Source of the DNA: JAFMDF01 sp965277445
GTDB taxonomy: Bacteria; Bacteroidota; Bacteroidia; Chitinophagales; Saprospiraceae
Assembly (NCBI GenBank): GCA_965277445.1
Contig: CBDICY010000050.1
Location: 806,001-870,000 of the forward strand
Reading direction: 5' to 3'
Length of the DNA: 64,000 nucleotides
The notes under the pieces are model-generated. The model ran no database searches. It saw nothing but the letters and a program-made list of their open reading frames with translations, and was not told the origin of the DNA. The position numbers and the translations under genes were made by a program. Positions 55,734 through 64,000 of the stretch are shown here, piece by piece (position 1 is the first letter of the stretch; each line of letters begins with the position of its first letter).

Positions 55734-55741
55734 TATTTTTG
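55734..55741 (+). promoter_or_regulatory. Candidate -7 box for the 55791 gene
   Basis: TATTTTTG fits TAnnTTTG, 50 bp before the ATG. A TTTG lies about 34 bp upstream, too far for a good match. Confidence 0.35.
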
Positions 55742-55790
55742 TCGCCAATTCACCTCAGATTAATTCATCAATTATCAAAAATAAGCAATC

Positions 55791-56210
55791 ATGAAAATGC
55801 CACCAGAGTACCTTATGCCTCTATTACAAAATATCGAACAAGTTGTAACCGATCTACATAAAGAATTTCTGCAACTCAAAGATGTGGATGTAGAATGGGC
55901 GTATGAACAATTAATGAAATTTTATAAAACCAAAGTTAGTGGTAAAGCCGCCGAAGAACCCGAATCTTCTTTGCAAAGACGACAAGATTTAATGGATGAA
56001 ATTTTAAATCTCATTGATGCTAGAGAAGCCATCGACGCTGATATTAACTATATCAAAAATCCAGCTTTTCGGCATGGAGAACATACCATTCGTTCTTTGG
56101 AATTATTATATACTTTAGCTTTTAAACAACTAAAAAACTCCGCTAGATTCTGGCGGAAAGAAAACGGATCAAAAGGGTATTTAAAATATATTGCAAAATT
56201 TACACAGTAA
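55791..56210 (+). CDS. Unknown 139-residue helical protein
   Basis: A small soluble, all-helical protein. Its centre is rich in acidic residues and ends in a basic YLKYIAKFTQ tail. The motif FRHGEHTIRSLELLYTLAFK appears well conserved in style, but I cannot name a family. It is transcribed away from the caspase-lipase gene, with 175 bp between the starts, so shared regulation is possible. Confidence 0.65.
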   Translation: MKMPPEYLMPLLQNIEQVVTDLHKEFLQLKDVDVEWAYEQLMKFYKTKVSGKAAEEPESSLQRRQDLMDEILNLIDAREAIDADINYIKNPAFRHGEHTIRSLELLYTLAFKQLKNSARFWRKENGSKGYLKYIAKFTQ

Positions 56211-56356
56211 GCTTAAAACCTCCTAGATAAATGCCTTTTCTAACAGATTAGCGTAATAAAAGTACAAGTCAGCCCTATAATTTTGAATTATTAACGAATA
56301 TTTCTCATCTTAGAGATTAATTAATATTAACGAAAAATCTGTCACATAATATTCTC

Positions 56357-57853
56357 ATGCAAAATACACATTTCGACGTCTTGATTATTGGTGCTGGTAT
56401 CTCTGGAATTAGTGCTGCTTATTACTTGCAAACAGAATGCCCAACCAAAAGTTATGCTATTTTAGAAGGTAGACACACCTTGGGTGGGACTTGGGATTTG
56501 TTTAAATATCCTGGCATTCGATCAGACTCGGATATGTATACCTTGGGTTTTGCCTTCAAACCTTGGACGAATCCAAAAGCCATTGCGGATGGGCCTGCTA
56601 TCATGGACTATTTAAATGAAACGGTCGATGAATTTGGCATCAGACAGCATATTCAATATCATAAAATGGTGCTCAATGCGTCTTGGTCTTCAGAAACGGC
56701 ACTTTGGACTTTAGAAATAAATGACAAGGCGAATCAACAGTCCTTGACCTATACTTGTAATTTCCTTTCCATGTGTTCTGGTTATTATAATTATGACGAA
56801 GGATATACACCGAATTTTGAAGGCATTGACCAATTTCAAGGAAAAGTCCTTCACCCACAAAAATGGCCAGAAGACTTAAATTACGATAATCAAAAAATAG
56901 TCGTGATTGGTAGTGGCGCAACTGCTGTAACTTTAGTTCCTGAGTTGGCTAAAAAAGCAGCACATGTCACTATGTTGCAACGCTCTCCTACTTTTGTGGT
57001 CTCTGCACCAGATGTTGATAAACTAGCCGTTTTCACTAATAAAGTTTTCCCTTCTAAAATGGCTTATGCGATGAATCGCTGGCGTAAAATTCTGATGGGT
57101 CGGCTTTCTTTTTGGGCTGCTCGAAAGTACCCAAAAACCATGAAAAAATTATTGATTGGTGGCGTTCAAAAAGAATTAGGGGAAGATTATGATGTAAAAA
57201 AACACTTTACACCTAGCTATAACCCATGGGACCAAAGAATTTGCTTAGTGCCTAATGGCGATATGTTTGAGAGTATCAAGGCAAATAAGTCCTCCGTCGT
57301 CACCAATCATATTGACACTTTTACAGCCAATGGTATTCAGTTAAAATCTGGAGAAACCTTAGAAGCTAATATTATCGTAACGGCTACTGGTTTAAATTTA
57401 AAATTAATGGGTGGTATTAACTTCACCGTAGATGGTCAGCCAATTGATTTATCCAAAACTATTTCTTACCGAGCCATGATGTTTAGCAACATCCCTAATT
57501 TGGTTTTGGCTTTTGGCTATACCAATGCTTCTTGGACATTGAAATGTGATTTATCCAACCAATATGTTTGTCGATTACTCAATTACATGGACGAAAAGGG
57601 CTATCGAAAATGTATGCCTGTACAAAATGACCCTAGTTTAGAATTGGAAGATTGGTTAGATTTTAGTTCGGGCTATATTCGTCGAGTTATTCATACTTTA
57701 CCCAAACAAGGCATTAAAAAACCTTGGCGTTTAGATCAAAATTATATGGTTGATCGAAAATTAATCGGTAAGGCGGATATAAATGATGGGGTTTTGACCT
57801 TTTCTAAACCAGAGAAAGTAGTGAAGCAAGAAGCCGTGGCAGTAGGCAGTTAG
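56357..57853 (+). CDS. Flavin-containing (Baeyer-Villiger type) monooxygenase
   Basis: A 498-residue NAD(P)/FAD-dependent monooxygenase. FAD site IIGAGISGISAAYYL at the start, NADP site VVIGSGATAVTLVPEL in the middle, and between them the fingerprint FQGKVLHPQKWPE, which fits the FxGxxxHxxxW motif of Baeyer-Villiger and related class B enzymes. Such enzymes insert oxygen into ketones or oxidise heteroatoms. Cytoplasmic. A DUF5009-type gene follows 46 bp downstream. Confidence 0.9.
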   Translation: MQNTHFDVLIIGAGISGISAAYYLQTECPTKSYAILEGRHTLGGTWDLFKYPGIRSDSDMYTLGFAFKPWTNPKAIADGPAIMDYLNETVDEFGIRQHIQYHKMVLNASWSSETALWTLEINDKANQQSLTYTCNFLSMCSGYYNYDEGYTPNFEGIDQFQGKVLHPQKWPEDLNYDNQKIVVIGSGATAVTLVPELAKKAAHVTMLQRSPTFVVSAPDVDKLAVFTNKVFPSKMAYAMNRWRKILMGRLSFWAARKYPKTMKKLLIGGVQKELGEDYDVKKHFTPSYNPWDQRICLVPNGDMFESIKANKSSVVTNHIDTFTANGIQLKSGETLEANIIVTATGLNLKLMGGINFTVDGQPIDLSKTISYRAMMFSNIPNLVLAFGYTNASWTLKCDLSNQYVCRLLNYMDEKGYRKCMPVQNDPSLELEDWLDFSSGYIRRVIHTLPKQGIKKPWRLDQNYMVDRKLIGKADINDGVLTFSKPEKVVKQEAVAVGS

Positions 57854-57890
57854 CAGTATTACAGTTGGCAGTTGGCAGCACCAAACAAGT
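57840..57890 (+). repeat. GCAGTTGGCAGT-type repeat at a stop codon
   Basis: Several GCAGT/GGCAGTT units start inside the last codons of the monooxygenase gene and continue past the stop. Similar units follow the stops at 50165 and 62376. Confidence 0.5.
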
Positions 57891-57899
57891 ACTCAAAAC

Positions 57900-59009
57900 A
57901 TGAAAAACCAAACCAATCTCCCTTCAGGAAGGCTTCTATCGTTGGACGCTTATAGAGGTCTAACGATGTTTCTATTAATGGCAGAAGCTGCTTTTGTCTA
58001 TCAAGCTTTAACCGATTATTTCCCAGCCGATAGTATGGGCGGACATCTCATCCACCAATTTCACCATCATCCTTGGAATGGTTTACGGTTTTGGGATTTA
58101 ATTCAGCCTTTTTTCATGTTTATTGTAGGGGTGGCAATGCCTTTTTCTTTAAAAAGTCGGCTCAATAAAGGAGCTGATTGGAATACCGTTTTTAAACATA
58201 TTCTTCGTCGTTGTTTCCTACTATTCTTATTTGGTACAGGTTTACATTGTGTCTATAGTGGCAAAATCGTTTGGGAATTATGGAATGTGTTAACCCAATT
58301 ATCTTTTACCATTCTAGTCGCTTTTCTCTTAATGCGGTTTTCTTGGACAACACAATTAAGTGCTTCCCTCCTTTTTTTAATACTTACCGAAATTTTATAT
58401 CGCAGTTACGATCCTGCAGCGCCATTTGTCAAAGACCAAAATTTTGGGTCTTGGATGGATCTATTATTAATGGGCAAAATCAATGGCGGTGGTGGTTGGG
58501 TAACCATCAATTGTTTGCCCACAGCGGCACATACGATTTGGGGCGTGATGGCTGGTCAGCTTTTATTAAAAGACAATGCACCACATGAAAAAATAAAAGC
58601 TTTTCTAATAGCTGGTTTCATCGGATTAATCATTGGCTATGGGCTGGATTGGCTGCAAATTACGCCTATTATTAAACGTATCTCCACTTCTGCTTTTGTT
58701 TTTGCTTCAGGAGGATGGGCATTACTGGCACTTGCTTTTTTCTATTGGTTGGTGGATATTAAAGGAGTTAAAAGTTGGACGACCTTTTTTATGATTGTAG
58801 GGGCTAATTCTATTTTTATTTACCTTTTTGCAGAAACGATTGGGGTACAATGGTTGCGAAATTTTGGCAGTATTTGGGCGACTGGCGTCTTGCAACCTCT
58901 AGGTTTTAGTGCGCCTTTGATTGCTGTTTTTAATGGTTTTTTAGTACTAGGTTTGATGTGGTATCTCTGCTATTTTTTGTATAAACATCGTATCTTTATA
59001 AAGATTTAA
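57900..59009 (+). CDS. DUF5009 / NagX-type membrane acyltransferase
   Basis: A 369-residue membrane protein with about ten helices. The start LLSLDAYRGLTMFLLMAE matches DUF5009 and the heparan-alpha-glucosaminide N-acetyltransferase-like group. The conserved His in FHHHPWNGLRFWDLIQPFFMF is also typical. Related human HGSNAT acetylates glucosamine across the membrane; bacterial members are thought to transfer acyl groups to amino sugars. The gene follows the monooxygenase on the same strand. Confidence 0.85.
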   Translation: MKNQTNLPSGRLLSLDAYRGLTMFLLMAEAAFVYQALTDYFPADSMGGHLIHQFHHHPWNGLRFWDLIQPFFMFIVGVAMPFSLKSRLNKGADWNTVFKHILRRCFLLFLFGTGLHCVYSGKIVWELWNVLTQLSFTILVAFLLMRFSWTTQLSASLLFLILTEILYRSYDPAAPFVKDQNFGSWMDLLLMGKINGGGGWVTINCLPTAAHTIWGVMAGQLLLKDNAPHEKIKAFLIAGFIGLIIGYGLDWLQITPIIKRISTSAFVFASGGWALLALAFFYWLVDIKGVKSWTTFFMIVGANSIFIYLFAETIGVQWLRNFGSIWATGVLQPLGFSAPLIAVFNGFLVLGLMWYLCYFLYKHRIFIKI

Positions 59010-59091
59010 TTTTTAAAGAAACGACTAGATCTAAACGATGCCTGCCTATCAACAGGTAGAAATGGTGAATTCGTCCCTAATTTCACCCGAT

Positions 59092-60045
59092 ATGAAAAAT
59101 CACTTCCAACTGACAAAATTGTCTCGTAGGGCGCTTTTAAAGTGGTCAATGGCAACTAGCACTAGTACTTTATTGCCCAATCTATTTGACAACTCAGATA
59201 TGGTAGTACCTCTCCAAAAAATAAATACTCGCCCCATTCCTTCTACAGGTGAACAATTGCCGATCGTTGGTATTGGTACTTGGCAGACTTTTGATGTAGG
59301 TAATAATCTGGCTCAGCGAACTGAATTGAAAAAAGTTTTACAAGCCTTTATTAAACTAGGAGGACAAGTTATGGATTCTTCTCCGATGTATGGCACTTCA
59401 GAAAAAGTGGTGGGGGATTTAGCCGCCAACTTAGGCATTCTAGATCAGTTATTTATGGCGACCAAAGTTTGGACAAGTGGCAAATCTGCTGGTATTGCCC
59501 AAATGCAAGATTCCATGCAAAAAATGCGTCGGCAACCGATGGATTTAATGCAGGTGCATAATTTATTGGATTTTAAAACGCATATTCAAACTTTGCAAAA
59601 ATGGAAAGCAGAAGGAAAAACTCGATATATCGGCATTACCCATTATCTCGATAATCGACATAATGAAATGGCGGAACTCATTAAAAAATATCCGTTAGAT
59701 TTTATTCAAATTAACTATTCTATTCAATCTAGGCATGCAGAAAAACGCTTATTTCCAACCGCAAAAGATAAAGGGGTGGCGGTCTTAGTCAATCGCCCCT
59801 ATGAAGGTGGTCAATTGTTTAGCAAAACAAAAAATGTGACACTCCCCTCTTGGGCTAAAGAGTATGACATTAATAGCTGGGGACAATACTTTTTAAAGTT
59901 TATTTTGTCTCATCCTGCTATTACTTGTGTCATCCCAGGTACTTCTAAACTAACCCATTTACAAGATAACATGGGGGCTGGATTAGGAAATCTACCAGAT
60001 GAAAAAGGGCGAGAAAAGTTAGCTACTTTTTTAAAGAATTTATAA
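59092..60045 (+). CDS. Aldo/keto reductase with Tat-type signal
   Basis: I prefer ATG 59092 (317 residues). An in-frame ATG at 59038 exists, but the intervening bases form an imperfect CTGCC/GGTAG hairpin that looks intergenic. The N-terminus LSRRALLKWSMATS has the twin-arginine pattern, so the protein may be exported folded. AKR features: VGIGTWQTFDVG, D and Y in MDSSPMYGTSE, K in FMATKVWTS, and VIPGTSKLTHLQDN for the cofactor phosphate. Substrate unknown. A DUF1801 gene follows 11 bp downstream. Confidence 0.87.
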   Translation: MKNHFQLTKLSRRALLKWSMATSTSTLLPNLFDNSDMVVPLQKINTRPIPSTGEQLPIVGIGTWQTFDVGNNLAQRTELKKVLQAFIKLGGQVMDSSPMYGTSEKVVGDLAANLGILDQLFMATKVWTSGKSAGIAQMQDSMQKMRRQPMDLMQVHNLLDFKTHIQTLQKWKAEGKTRYIGITHYLDNRHNEMAELIKKYPLDFIQINYSIQSRHAEKRLFPTAKDKGVAVLVNRPYEGGQLFSKTKNVTLPSWAKEYDINSWGQYFLKFILSHPAITCVIPGTSKLTHLQDNMGAGLGNLPDEKGREKLATFLKNL

Positions 60046-60056
60046 ACCATTTTTGC

Positions 60057-60437
60057 ATGAACGAAGTAGATTTATTTATCCTAGAAAAAGAAGGAGATCA
60101 ACAAGCAGTCCTACAATTTTTGAATGATTTGATGATGTCTAACCCAGAAATTATTCAAAAAATTCGTTATAAAGTACCTTTTTATTATCGTAAAAGTTGG
60201 ATTTGTTATTTGAATCCGAATAAAAAAACAGGTGCGGTAGAAATGGTTTTTCTAAGAGGGAATGAATTATCTAATGAACAAGGTTTATTAGAAGCAAAAG
60301 GTCGAAAACAGGTTCGAGGTGTTACTTTTTCTACAATCACAGATATTCCTATAGATACTTTGATAGAGGTGATTCAAGAAGCTATTTGGTTGGATGATAC
60401 GGTGCCTTATGCTTCAAAACGAACGACAAAAAAATAA
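60057..60437 (+). CDS. DUF1801 (YdhG-like) protein
   Basis: A 126-residue soluble protein matching the DUF1801/YdhG-like fold: an early helix, then IRYKVPFYYRKSWICYL, then VEMVFLRGNEL, and a helical end. Function unknown in the family; a ligand-binding role has been proposed. It lies 11 bp after the reductase gene, and its stop overlaps the next ATG by one base. Confidence 0.85.
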   Translation: MNEVDLFILEKEGDQQAVLQFLNDLMMSNPEIIQKIRYKVPFYYRKSWICYLNPNKKTGAVEMVFLRGNELSNEQGLLEAKGRKQVRGVTFSTITDIPIDTLIEVIQEAIWLDDTVPYASKRTTKK

Positions 60438-60748
60438 TGTCAATGAGTAAGGAAAAGTTTGAAGAACTTATTATTAAATTTACAAAAATAGACAATGTTA
60501 CAAGAGGTAAAATGAAGTCTGATTCTTCTATTGAATATAAAAATGAAACATTTACATTTCTTCATGGAAGAAATATAGTTTTAAACCTGGGAAGGAGTTT
60601 TGACGGTACCCCCTATGGTATAGATACATGGTACTATCCTGATTATAAAATTCCATCAAAAGAAAATTGGGTACTAATACGAGATTTCTATTTAGAAAAA
60701 TGGGAAATATTGATAATGTTAGCTTTAGAAAAAACAAAGAAAGATTAG
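60437..60748 (+). CDS. Unknown 103-residue protein
   Basis: A small soluble alpha/beta protein. Its ATG shares the final A of the preceding TAA (TAATG), a typical coupling. No domain is recognised. Its 3' end overlaps the convergent regulator gene by 4 bp. Confidence 0.6.
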   Translation: MSMSKEKFEELIIKFTKIDNVTRGKMKSDSSIEYKNETFTFLHGRNIVLNLGRSFDGTPYGIDTWYYPDYKIPSKENWVLIRDFYLEKWEILIMLALEKTKKD

Positions 60749-61650
60749 ACTATCACCTCCAATCGATACCCTACCCCATGCACCGTCTTAATAATCAAAG
60801 AACCATCCGCCTTCAGTATTTTCCGCAAACGAGAAACAAACACATCTAAACTACGTCCAACAATCACGCCTTCGTCCGCCCAAACCTTTTCCAACAACTG
60901 CTCTCGGTCTAATAATTGTCCGACATGGCTGACAAAATAATGTAGCAATTTAGTTTCTCGAAAAGTAAGCGTAACTGGATGTTTATGAATGTAAATTAAT
61001 TGGTTTGCTACATCCAATTGGCTATTTCCTATGGAGATTAATTGATTATTAGAGACATTCAGAATAGGTTCTCTTTTAGTAGTTTTATCAATTGAAGCTA
61101 CCTTCTTGTGCCTAAAAAAATAATAAAGCCCTATTCCTAAAAAACTAGCCATTAGTAATCCATACATCCAATTAAAACTAGTCGCTATAACTTGCTGTCG
61201 ATTCGGAAAGGTCACAAAAATATGGTTACAATTGGCATATTGATGTCTACCAATACAAGGCACTCTCCCTTTTTGAAATTGTCTTACATCGTAACCTAAA
61301 ATTAGGGTGTCTGTACCACAATCTTTAATTGCTACAAAATAGGATTCTTTACCCATTCCCAAATCGGTCAAGGCAACATGCAGTAGAAATGGTAAAGTAT
61401 CGTAATTAAACGATTGAACGATGGGTAATAAAAAAGTCTGGCTATTGTGCTGTTGTACAGGTGAAATACTAGTTGTATCATTTCCAGCCGATAGCAACAA
61501 CTGATGCCCAACTTGTCTTAGCGCTAAATTGGTCTGCTCCGTTAAGTATTTCGGATTCCCAATAGTCTTAATTTGGGAAACGGGTTGCTCGTTCTTAGCA
61601 GCCAATCCAATAGTCAACCATAATAAAAATAGCGTCCACTTTATCTTCAT
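60745..61650 (-). CDS. Membrane-anchored winged-helix regulator (OmpR/ToxR-like)
   Basis: A 301-residue protein with an unusual inverted order. An N-terminal signal peptide (WTLFLLWLTIGLAA) is followed by a periplasmic domain of about 160 residues with cysteines (KDCGTD and RVPCIG), then a membrane helix (MYGLLMASFLGIGLYYFF, about 184-201). A cytoplasmic OmpR-type winged helix comes last: LTFRETKLLHYFVSHVGQLL, then VGRSLDVFVSRLRKIL and TVHGVGYRLEV. It would bind DNA at the membrane in response to a periplasmic signal, without a kinase. This architecture is common in Bacteroidota. A TTTACA direct repeat upstream may be its own operator. Confidence 0.88.
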   Translation of the reverse strand: MKIKWTLFLLWLTIGLAAKNEQPVSQIKTIGNPKYLTEQTNLALRQVGHQLLLSAGNDTTSISPVQQHNSQTFLLPIVQSFNYDTLPFLLHVALTDLGMGKESYFVAIKDCGTDTLILGYDVRQFQKGRVPCIGRHQYANCNHIFVTFPNRQQVIATSFNWMYGLLMASFLGIGLYYFFRHKKVASIDKTTKREPILNVSNNQLISIGNSQLDVANQLIYIHKHPVTLTFRETKLLHYFVSHVGQLLDREQLLEKVWADEGVIVGRSLDVFVSRLRKILKADGSLIIKTVHGVGYRLEVIV

Positions 61651-61974
61651 GGGTTAAAAATAAAGGCATTTCTTTTTAAATACAGGTATTTTTGTCCTAA
61701 ATAAGCACTTTTACATTTCGTTTACATCCTTTTACAGGCTGTTCAACTTTGAGCAATTGATTTACTTGACCTTTGGAGCGTTGATTTAATTCATTCACTA
61801 TTCAGTTATTTGTTGCTATTTGGCCAAAGGCAACAGACGAACAGCAAAGGGAGAATACTGCCTTTAGTATGATTTTTAGAATTAATTAAACCAAAATTAA
61901 GATCATTTTTATTGGTTTCAACCATTTGTCTTTCGCCCTTTGCCAAGTAGTTACAATTATTCAAAATTATTTTT
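61651..61974. other. Divergent intergenic region with possible operator
   Basis: 324 bp between the regulator (minus) and a small secreted protein (plus). It holds the TTTACA repeats listed next. No gene is visible. Confidence 0.5.
61710..61736. promoter_or_regulatory. Three TTTACA repeats spaced 10-11 bp (possible OmpR-type operator)
   Basis: TTTACA starts at 61710, 61721 and 61731. Direct hexamers one helical turn apart are what tandem OmpR/PhoB-type winged helices bind. The site lies 60-90 bp upstream of such a regulator gene, suggesting autoregulation. Confidence 0.5.
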
Positions 61975-62376
61975 ATGAACAAGTTATTATTTTTAATTGC
62001 TTTATGTTTTGCTACCACTACCCTATTTGGTCAGACTGCCTTTAATGACTGTGCCGCTATTTGTTTGGACAAAGTCGCATTGGTCAACGATTATTCCCCT
62101 AGAGGTGCTTGCGAAATTGAGCTAACTGCCAAGGGAATCTTAACGGCTTATACGGTTGAACTTTCTGAAACTGCCATTACCCCTAAAAAGCATATCGAAT
62201 TTAAAATTGCCATTGAAGATGCTGCTACTAAAACCTTATGGTTATTTTCGGAAAAAACTTACAAGAAAATTCCAGTAGAAGAAGTATTGGCTAAATGTAA
62301 AAAAGGAGATGTCATTCGGTTATTAACGATTGATAATACTTATGCTTTGCCACATAATGAGATTTTGGTGAAGTAA
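61975..62376 (+). CDS. Small exported protein, unknown
   Basis: A 133-residue protein with a clear signal peptide (LLFLIALCFATTTLFGQ). The mature part has four cysteines (NDCAAIC, GACEIEL and AKCKKGD). It appears beta-rich. No family is recognised. It is divergent from the membrane-anchored regulator and may be its target or ligand partner; this rests only on position. Confidence 0.7.
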   Translation: MNKLLFLIALCFATTTLFGQTAFNDCAAICLDKVALVNDYSPRGACEIELTAKGILTAYTVELSETAITPKKHIEFKIAIEDAATKTLWLFSEKTYKKIPVEEVLAKCKKGDVIRLLTIDNTYALPHNEILVK

Positions 62377-62415
62377 AGCAGTTGGCGGTTACCAGTTGCA
62401 AGTTTTGACGTACTA

Positions 62416-62570
62416 AACTGGCAACTGGTAACTCAGGCTGACCGCAAATAACTTGTAACAGCCAAATTCATTTGGCTAGTTCTACGTAAAGTGCTGATTT
62501 TCAAACAGCCACACAAATTGGCGGTTACGAATTCACATTTACGGTCAGCCTGAACTGGCAACTGGTAACT
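62416..62570. mobile_element. MITE-like inverted-repeat element flanked by 18-bp direct repeats
   Basis: The element proper is 62434-62552 (119 bp). Its ends read CAGGCTGACCG..AAAT inward from both sides, and the similarity continues for about 40 bp on each arm, so the whole unit is an imperfect palindrome. It is flanked directly by two identical 18-bp copies of AACTGGCAACTGGTAACT at 62416-62433 and 62553-62570. The layout is that of a non-autonomous insertion with target duplication, though the flank is itself repetitive. No ORF inside. Confidence 0.65.
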
Positions 62571-62632
62571 AAAAATCGATAATTTTTCCTTATTTTGAGC
62601 ATTTATTTCACTAACCATTTATCATTCCTTCC

Positions 62633-63982
62633 ATGCTCAAAAAAATACCTTTACTCCTCGGTATCATAATTGGCTTAGTTGCCCTGTATTTTTATCTAGC
62701 TGTTTACCCAATGTTTCCAATAGGAACAGGATATGCTGCCAAAAAAATGTGCAGTTGTCATTTTATCGCTGGTCGTACGCAAGCAAGTATTCAAAAAGAT
62801 GACTTGGCGATGTCGCCTTTAAATTTAACGAGTACGGTTATAGATAAAACCGCTAAAACAGCTACTGCTTCCATTTTTGGTTTAGGTACAAAAACGGCAG
62901 TTTATCGGGAAAATTTGGGTTGTATTTTACTGGATGGCAAAGATGATTATAATGTACAGTTGAAGTTGCCAAAAGTTAGACGAAATATGGTTGCGGAGTG
63001 GCCAATAGGAGAAACGGTCAGTCAACGAAAAATGGCTAGCGTCGATTATGCTGCTTTAGACCAAGCGATCAATAGCGTTTTTGATCCTTCTTTGAATATG
63101 GATAGTATCAAGACAAGAGCAGTCGTAGTGATTCATAAAGACAGCTTGATTGCGGAAAAGTATGCCAATGGATTTGATAAAGATACAGAGATTTTGGGCT
63201 GGTCGATGAATAAGAGTATTACGAGTACCTTAATCGGTATTTTAGTCAAAGCAGGCAAAATGAAATTAACGGACGATCATCTTTACGAAGAATGGACAGA
63301 TGAGCGTAGTAAAATTACTATTAATGATTTGCTACAAATGCAAAGTGGATTGGCTTTTGAGGAAAACTATGCGGAGGTATCTGATGTCACCAAGATGTTA
63401 TTTATGAATGAAGATATAGTGAAAGAAGTAGCCGCTAATCCATTAGCACATCCCATTGGCACAAAATGGTATTACTCTAGTGGTACGACCAATTTAGTAG
63501 CAGGATTGATTAAAAAACAATTTGATAACCCGCAAGATTATCTAAAATTTCCACACGAACAATTATTTAGAAAAATTGGGATGCATTCGATGGTTTTAGA
63601 AACGGACGAATCTGGTAATTATATTGGTTCTTCTTATGGATATGCCACACCAAGAGACTGGGCAAAATTGGGACTGCTTTATTTAAATGAAGGAAATTGG
63701 TACGGCGAACAAATAATTGATACTTCTTGGGTTAATTTTACTCGCCAACCTGCCGAACATAGCGGAGGTATTTATGGTGGTCATTTTTGGCATAATCACG
63801 ACCATGCAGCGTATAAAGATGTACCCGCCGATATTTATTCTTGCAATGGTTTTGAAGGACAATATGTCTATATCATTCCTTCCAAGGATTTAGTCATTGT
63901 TCGCATGGGCTTAAATCAAGGTCAAGAATATGATGCTAATCGTTTTTTAAGTAATATCATTAAGGCGGTTAAAAATGGCTAA
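62633..63982 (+). CDS. Serine hydrolase of the beta-lactamase class C family
   Basis: A 449-residue protein with an N-terminal membrane anchor or signal (LLLGIIIGLVALYFYLAV). The penicillin-binding fold is shown by S191-M-N-K194 (GWSMNKSIT) as the SxxK motif and Y281-S-S as the second motif. A C-terminal G-rich HSGGIYGGHFW is near the place of the third motif. Members include D-aminopeptidases, esterases and peptidoglycan-related enzymes; true antibiotic resistance is not implied. About 130 residues before the catalytic domain contain a CSCHF motif. A following gene overlaps its stop. Confidence 0.87.
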   Translation: MLKKIPLLLGIIIGLVALYFYLAVYPMFPIGTGYAAKKMCSCHFIAGRTQASIQKDDLAMSPLNLTSTVIDKTAKTATASIFGLGTKTAVYRENLGCILLDGKDDYNVQLKLPKVRRNMVAEWPIGETVSQRKMASVDYAALDQAINSVFDPSLNMDSIKTRAVVVIHKDSLIAEKYANGFDKDTEILGWSMNKSITSTLIGILVKAGKMKLTDDHLYEEWTDERSKITINDLLQMQSGLAFEENYAEVSDVTKMLFMNEDIVKEVAANPLAHPIGTKWYYSSGTTNLVAGLIKKQFDNPQDYLKFPHEQLFRKIGMHSMVLETDESGNYIGSSYGYATPRDWAKLGLLYLNEGNWYGEQIIDTSWVNFTRQPAEHSGGIYGGHFWHNHDHAAYKDVPADIYSCNGFEGQYVYIIPSKDLVIVRMGLNQGQEYDANRFLSNIIKAVKNG

Positions 63983-64000
63983 TAAATACGATCCTTCCAT
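63975..64000 (+). CDS. Start of a further gene, cut by the window end
   Basis: ATG 63975 overlaps the stop of the serine hydrolase gene by 8 bp (ATGGCTAA). The frame MANKYDPS is open to the edge. Such overlap is typical of coupled genes, but the piece is too short to identify. Confidence 0.35.

Overview
The window is AT-rich DNA from a member of the Bacteroidota. The evidence is: a C-terminal type IX secretion sorting domain on the M43 protease; promoters with the TTTG / TAnnTTTG pattern (clearest before the DEAD-box helicase); Reg_prop/Y_Y_Y propeller sensor kinases; a ThuA-PQQ-cytochrome c fusion; and TTG starts without strong Shine-Dalgarno sites. Gene style and the abundance of caspase, CHAT, TIR and EAD-type proteins suggest Saprospiria, but this is inference. 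I saw no rRNA, tRNA, CRISPR array or transposase gene.

Left part (1-34.6 kb) is an accessory island built around metallo-beta-lactamase-fold (MBL) hydrolases paired with proteases. (a) A CHAT-domain protease and an MBL hydrolase (2219-4825 and 1101-2192, minus strand). (b) A tightly packed 16.3-kb plus-strand array (5356-21638): propeller-GAF sensor kinase, REC-unknown protein, MBL, then a paralogous propeller sensor kinase, REC-coiled-coil protein, MBL, trypsin-like protease and a REC-KAP P-loop NTPase. The second kinase and the REC-KAP gene are each cut by one in-frame TAA in an otherwise open frame. (c) A minus-strand group with a receiver-like protein, an unknown protein and a small membrane protein. 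(d) A patatin-like membrane phospholipase, a HExxH metalloprotease and an MBL hydrolase (24910-29537). (e) An MBL and a trypsin-like protease with a helical tail (31627-32703 and 30741-31640), plus two unknown small genes. (f) A truncated SpvB/Tc-toxin-like gene and a 1.5-kb graveyard of gene remnants.

The five MBL genes, each beside a protease gene or inside a protease-containing operon, are the most interesting feature. MBL plus trypsin pairing is known from AVAST type 1 antiphage systems, but no STAND NTPase is seen here. In array (b) the sensing part appears to be two-component signalling (membrane propeller kinase to receiver domain) and the NTPase is a KAP protein fused directly to a receiver. 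My inference is a phosphorelay-gated conflict or cell-death system. The defence role is not shown by the sequence.

Right part (34.9-64 kb) is mostly ordinary chromosome: ThuA-PQQ dehydrogenase-cytochrome fusion, secreted M43 protease, SDR, LOG-family protein, hotdog protein, DEAD-box RNA helicase, cobalamin adenosyltransferase and a corrinoid/siderophore-binding protein, acyltransferase, flavin monooxygenase, DUF5009-type membrane protein, aldo/keto reductase, DUF1801, a membrane-anchored winged-helix regulator and a serine hydrolase. Two more conflict-type genes sit among them: TIR-EAD (39129-39917) and a caspase-lipase fusion (52334-55615). Intergenic DNA here carries short repeats, including a 119-bp inverted-repeat element at 62434-62552 flanked by perfect 18-bp direct repeats.
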